From contig JAKSUC010000002.1 of NCBI GenBank assembly GCA_024413595.1, positions 1-35,334 of the forward strand: a stretch of 35,334 bases of DNA, in the 5' to 3' direction. Both the position numbers and the translations under genes were made by a program. The DNA comes from Bacteroidales bacterium (GTDB lineage Bacteria > Bacteroidota > Bacteroidia > Bacteroidales > UBA3824). Shown one piece after another: positions 33,737-35,334 of this stretch. A model generated the notes under the pieces. It saw only the letters and a program-made list of their open reading frames with translations. It was not told the DNA's origin and did not search any database. Positions within the stretch are counted from its first letter, which is position 1, and every line of letters begins with the position of its first letter.

Positions 33737-34612
33737 ATGAAACGATTATTTTTTTTTAAAATGGCATTTCAATTTACAGTATTTTTTTCAATGTTAGTAA
33801 TTACATCTTGTGAAAAAAATGGAGTAGTAGGAACAAGTAATGATGATCCATATTATGTAACAACTAATAATATTGTAGATTGTTATTTTACTCCTAAAAA
33901 ACTTAATATTTATGTTTCGGAAGATAAACGAATAGTAGGAGATTGGTTTGCAAGTGAATATTTAGGAACAGAAAATTATATTTATAAAGAACAATTGGAT
34001 GTAGAACAAAAATTTACAGAACGTTATTATTTTCTTGATGAAATTGATGTAAAAAAATATGTAGATTTAAGAAATGAAAATTATGGAAAAGAAATTTTAA
34101 TAGATAAAAATGATATAATTAGTCCTTTTAAAGAGTATTCTATTTATTTTGGTGATACATTATGTAAAACTGATCATACAAGTGGATATTATGGCTTTGG
34201 TGATAATCCTGCATGTGTATTACCATTAATAGGAGTAGATGTAATTTGTGATAAAGATTTCGATGAAAAACATCCAGCAGGAACATTATTGAATGACATA
34301 ATTAAATATGGTTGGACAAGTAATATATATAATTGTCTTCATGAAGTTGATGAAAATAATAATTTGCGTTTTTATGGAAAAAGAGATCTTGAATTATATT
34401 CATACGATAAATTTTCATTAGAACCTTTTTCAATAACATCTTTACCAACTAATCCTTTGTTAATGATGGGTAGTAAATTCTATTTAAAATTTGACCATGA
34501 ACCAACAAATTCAGGAACATATCAATTTACAGTAAAATTTATATTTGGACCAGATCCAATAACAGGCGAAACTGTTGATATTGCTCCAGCAACAGTAAGT
34601 ATTGATTTTTAA
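33737..34612 (+). CDS. Lipoprotein of the C10-protease module, paralogue 2
   Basis: A 291-residue lipoprotein starting MKRLFFFKMAFQFTVFFSML with a lipobox ending in Cys at about 26 (ITSCEKNG). It is a close paralogue of 30427-31293: the segment from GTSNDD through RIVGDWFA and the C-terminal half (DFDE-H-AGTLLNDIIKYGWT to the end) are almost identical, while the region between (about residues 72-150) differs clearly. It follows the frameshifted C10 peptidase by 21 bp in the same transcript. Small proteins next to C10 proteases are often their inhibitors, but those are usually much shorter, so this role is only a possibility. Family not recognised. Confidence 0.87.
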   Translation: MKRLFFFKMAFQFTVFFSMLVITSCEKNGVVGTSNDDPYYVTTNNIVDCYFTPKKLNIYVSEDKRIVGDWFASEYLGTENYIYKEQLDVEQKFTERYYFLDEIDVKKYVDLRNENYGKEILIDKNDIISPFKEYSIYFGDTLCKTDHTSGYYGFGDNPACVLPLIGVDVICDKDFDEKHPAGTLLNDIIKYGWTSNIYNCLHEVDENNNLRFYGKRDLELYSYDKFSLEPFSITSLPTNPLLMMGSKFYLKFDHEPTNSGTYQFTVKFIFGPDPITGETVDIAPATVSIDF

Positions 34613-34630
34613 GATTTTGATACTATATAA

Positions 34631-34666
34631 AACGGTGAGTTTGAAGTTTTTTTCAAACTCACTGTT
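34631..34666. terminator. Terminator between module 2 and the MFS gene
   Basis: 15-bp stem AACGGTGAGTTTGAA / TTCAAACTCACTGTT with one G-T pair and T7 on the plus side. Third member of the homologous hairpin set. An A-run on the left allows use by the convergent minus-strand transporter gene as well. Confidence 0.88.
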
Positions 34667-34691
34667 TTTTTATGATTAAACTCTTAATTTT

Positions 34692-35334
34692 TTAATTATT
34701 TGACTGTTTATTAGGCAATTCAAGACCGTAATTTTTGTTTTTGTCTTCGGCTTTTAGCATAAAAGAGAAGATAAAACCAATAACGCCAGTAACAGCAAAC
34801 CAAATCATAGGAATAGTGTAATCGTAAGTAGCGTTAATTCCATTTTGAATTTGTTCAGCCACGTTAGGATTATATTTATCAAGAATATAACCAATAAATA
34901 AAGGCATTCCCATAAGTCCCCAATTTTGTATCCAAAAAATAACAGCGTATGCCGAACCTAAATATCTTTCGTCAACAATTTTACTAATAGCAGGCCACAT
35001 ACTTGCAGGAACAAGACTAAATGCAATTCCTAAAATTATCATTAAAGCGTAAGCCAAACCAATACTATCACTTCCAAAAGCAAAAACAAGGTGTACTACA
35101 ATTAACATTATTGAGCCAAAAATCATAATACTTGCACCTTTGCCTTTATAATCAAGAATAAACCCAAATAAAGGAGTAAGTATCAGAGTTCCAAGTGGTA
35201 AAAGACCAGGAATGTCTCCAGCAGTGTCAGGATTAACGCCAAATTTATTAACCATTAAATCAGGTGCATATTTCATAAAAGGAAAAACCGCAGAATAAAA
35301 TGCTACACATAAAATTGATATGTAGATAAAACCA
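34692..35334 (-). CDS. MFS transporter, C-terminal part (cut by window edge)
   Basis: The reading frame continues past the internal Met at 35276 to the end of the window (upstream codons read CVAFYSAVFPFMKYAPDLMV), so the gene starts outside. About 213 residues are present, with five to six membrane helices of the second half of a major facilitator protein. A conserved loop of the MFS type lies after GFILDYKGKGASI, and the helix VPASMWPAISKIVDERYLGS with NWGLMGMPLFIGYILD follows. The C-terminal tail is polar (KAEDKNKNYGLELPNK). Proteins with FYSAVFPF-KYAPDLMVNKFGV are common in Bacteroidota and usually lack a known substrate. Convergent with the lipoprotein gene. Confidence 0.9.
   Translation of the reverse strand, partial: GFIYISILCVAFYSAVFPFMKYAPDLMVNKFGVNPDTAGDIPGLLPLGTLILTPLFGFILDYKGKGASIMIFGSIMLIVVHLVFAFGSDSIGLAYALMIILGIAFSLVPASMWPAISKIVDERYLGSAYAVIFWIQNWGLMGMPLFIGYILDKYNPNVAEQIQNGINATYDYTIPMIWFAVTGVIGFIFSFMLKAEDKNKNYGLELPNKQSNN

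Overview
The window is very AT-rich DNA that looks like a Bacteroidales (Bacteroidota) chromosome. The evidence is indirect but consistent: starts lack Shine-Dalgarno sequences and sit in A-rich leaders, several upstream regions carry the Bacteroidota -7 box TAnnTTTG, there are many short SPII lipoproteins, and typical families are present (BtuG-like B12 lipoprotein, S9 dipeptidyl peptidase, C10 peptidase, BspA-like LRR protein, Rpn nuclease). No tRNA, rRNA, CRISPR array or recognisable insertion sequence was found.

Left part (1-4.2 kb, minus strand): a tandem array of a two-gene lipoprotein cassette, here called A-B. A1-B1 is intact. A2-B2 is broken by a frameshift, two in-frame stops and a lost start. 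A third A gene runs off the left edge. Neither family is recognised. A short gene remnant lies upstream.

Middle left (4.2-16.1 kb, minus strand): a small conserved hypothetical protein; an operon of a cytoplasmic LRR_5 protein, an ABC permease and an ABC ATPase; a secreted polysaccharide deacetylase; a large EF-hand-like membrane protein; an Rpn/PD-(D/E)XK nuclease with a 21-bp-repeat coiled coil; then endonuclease IV followed by a secreted dipeptidyl peptidase.

Centre (16.2-22.7 kb, plus strand): a complete vitamin B12 uptake operon under a cobalamin riboswitch: TonB-dependent receptor (BtuB), surface beta-propeller lipoprotein (BtuG-like), binding protein (BtuF), permease (BtuC) and ATPase (BtuD). 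It is followed by a convergent CapA-like metallophosphatase, a TSCPD protein, a NatAB-like ABC exporter, two unrelated small lipoproteins, and an IMP dehydrogenase that resembles the Tritrichomonas foetus enzyme rather than the usual Bacteroides one.

Right part (29.4-34.7 kb, plus strand): the most unusual region. An approximately 882-bp block holding a LuxR-type regulator and a promoter occurs twice, nearly identical, 1,864 bp apart. Both regulator copies carry the same in-frame TAA. Each block drives a module. Module 2 is a C10 (streptopain-type) peptidase lipoprotein, frameshifted, plus a ~290-aa lipoprotein. Module 1 has only the paralogous lipoprotein, but it keeps the last codons of the peptidase upstream of it, so the peptidase was apparently deleted. 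Paired CCCGAAAGTG direct repeats sit upstream of the -7 box in both promoters. I read this as a duplicated, decaying LuxR / C10 protease / partner-lipoprotein cassette. The window ends in a partial MFS transporter on the minus strand.
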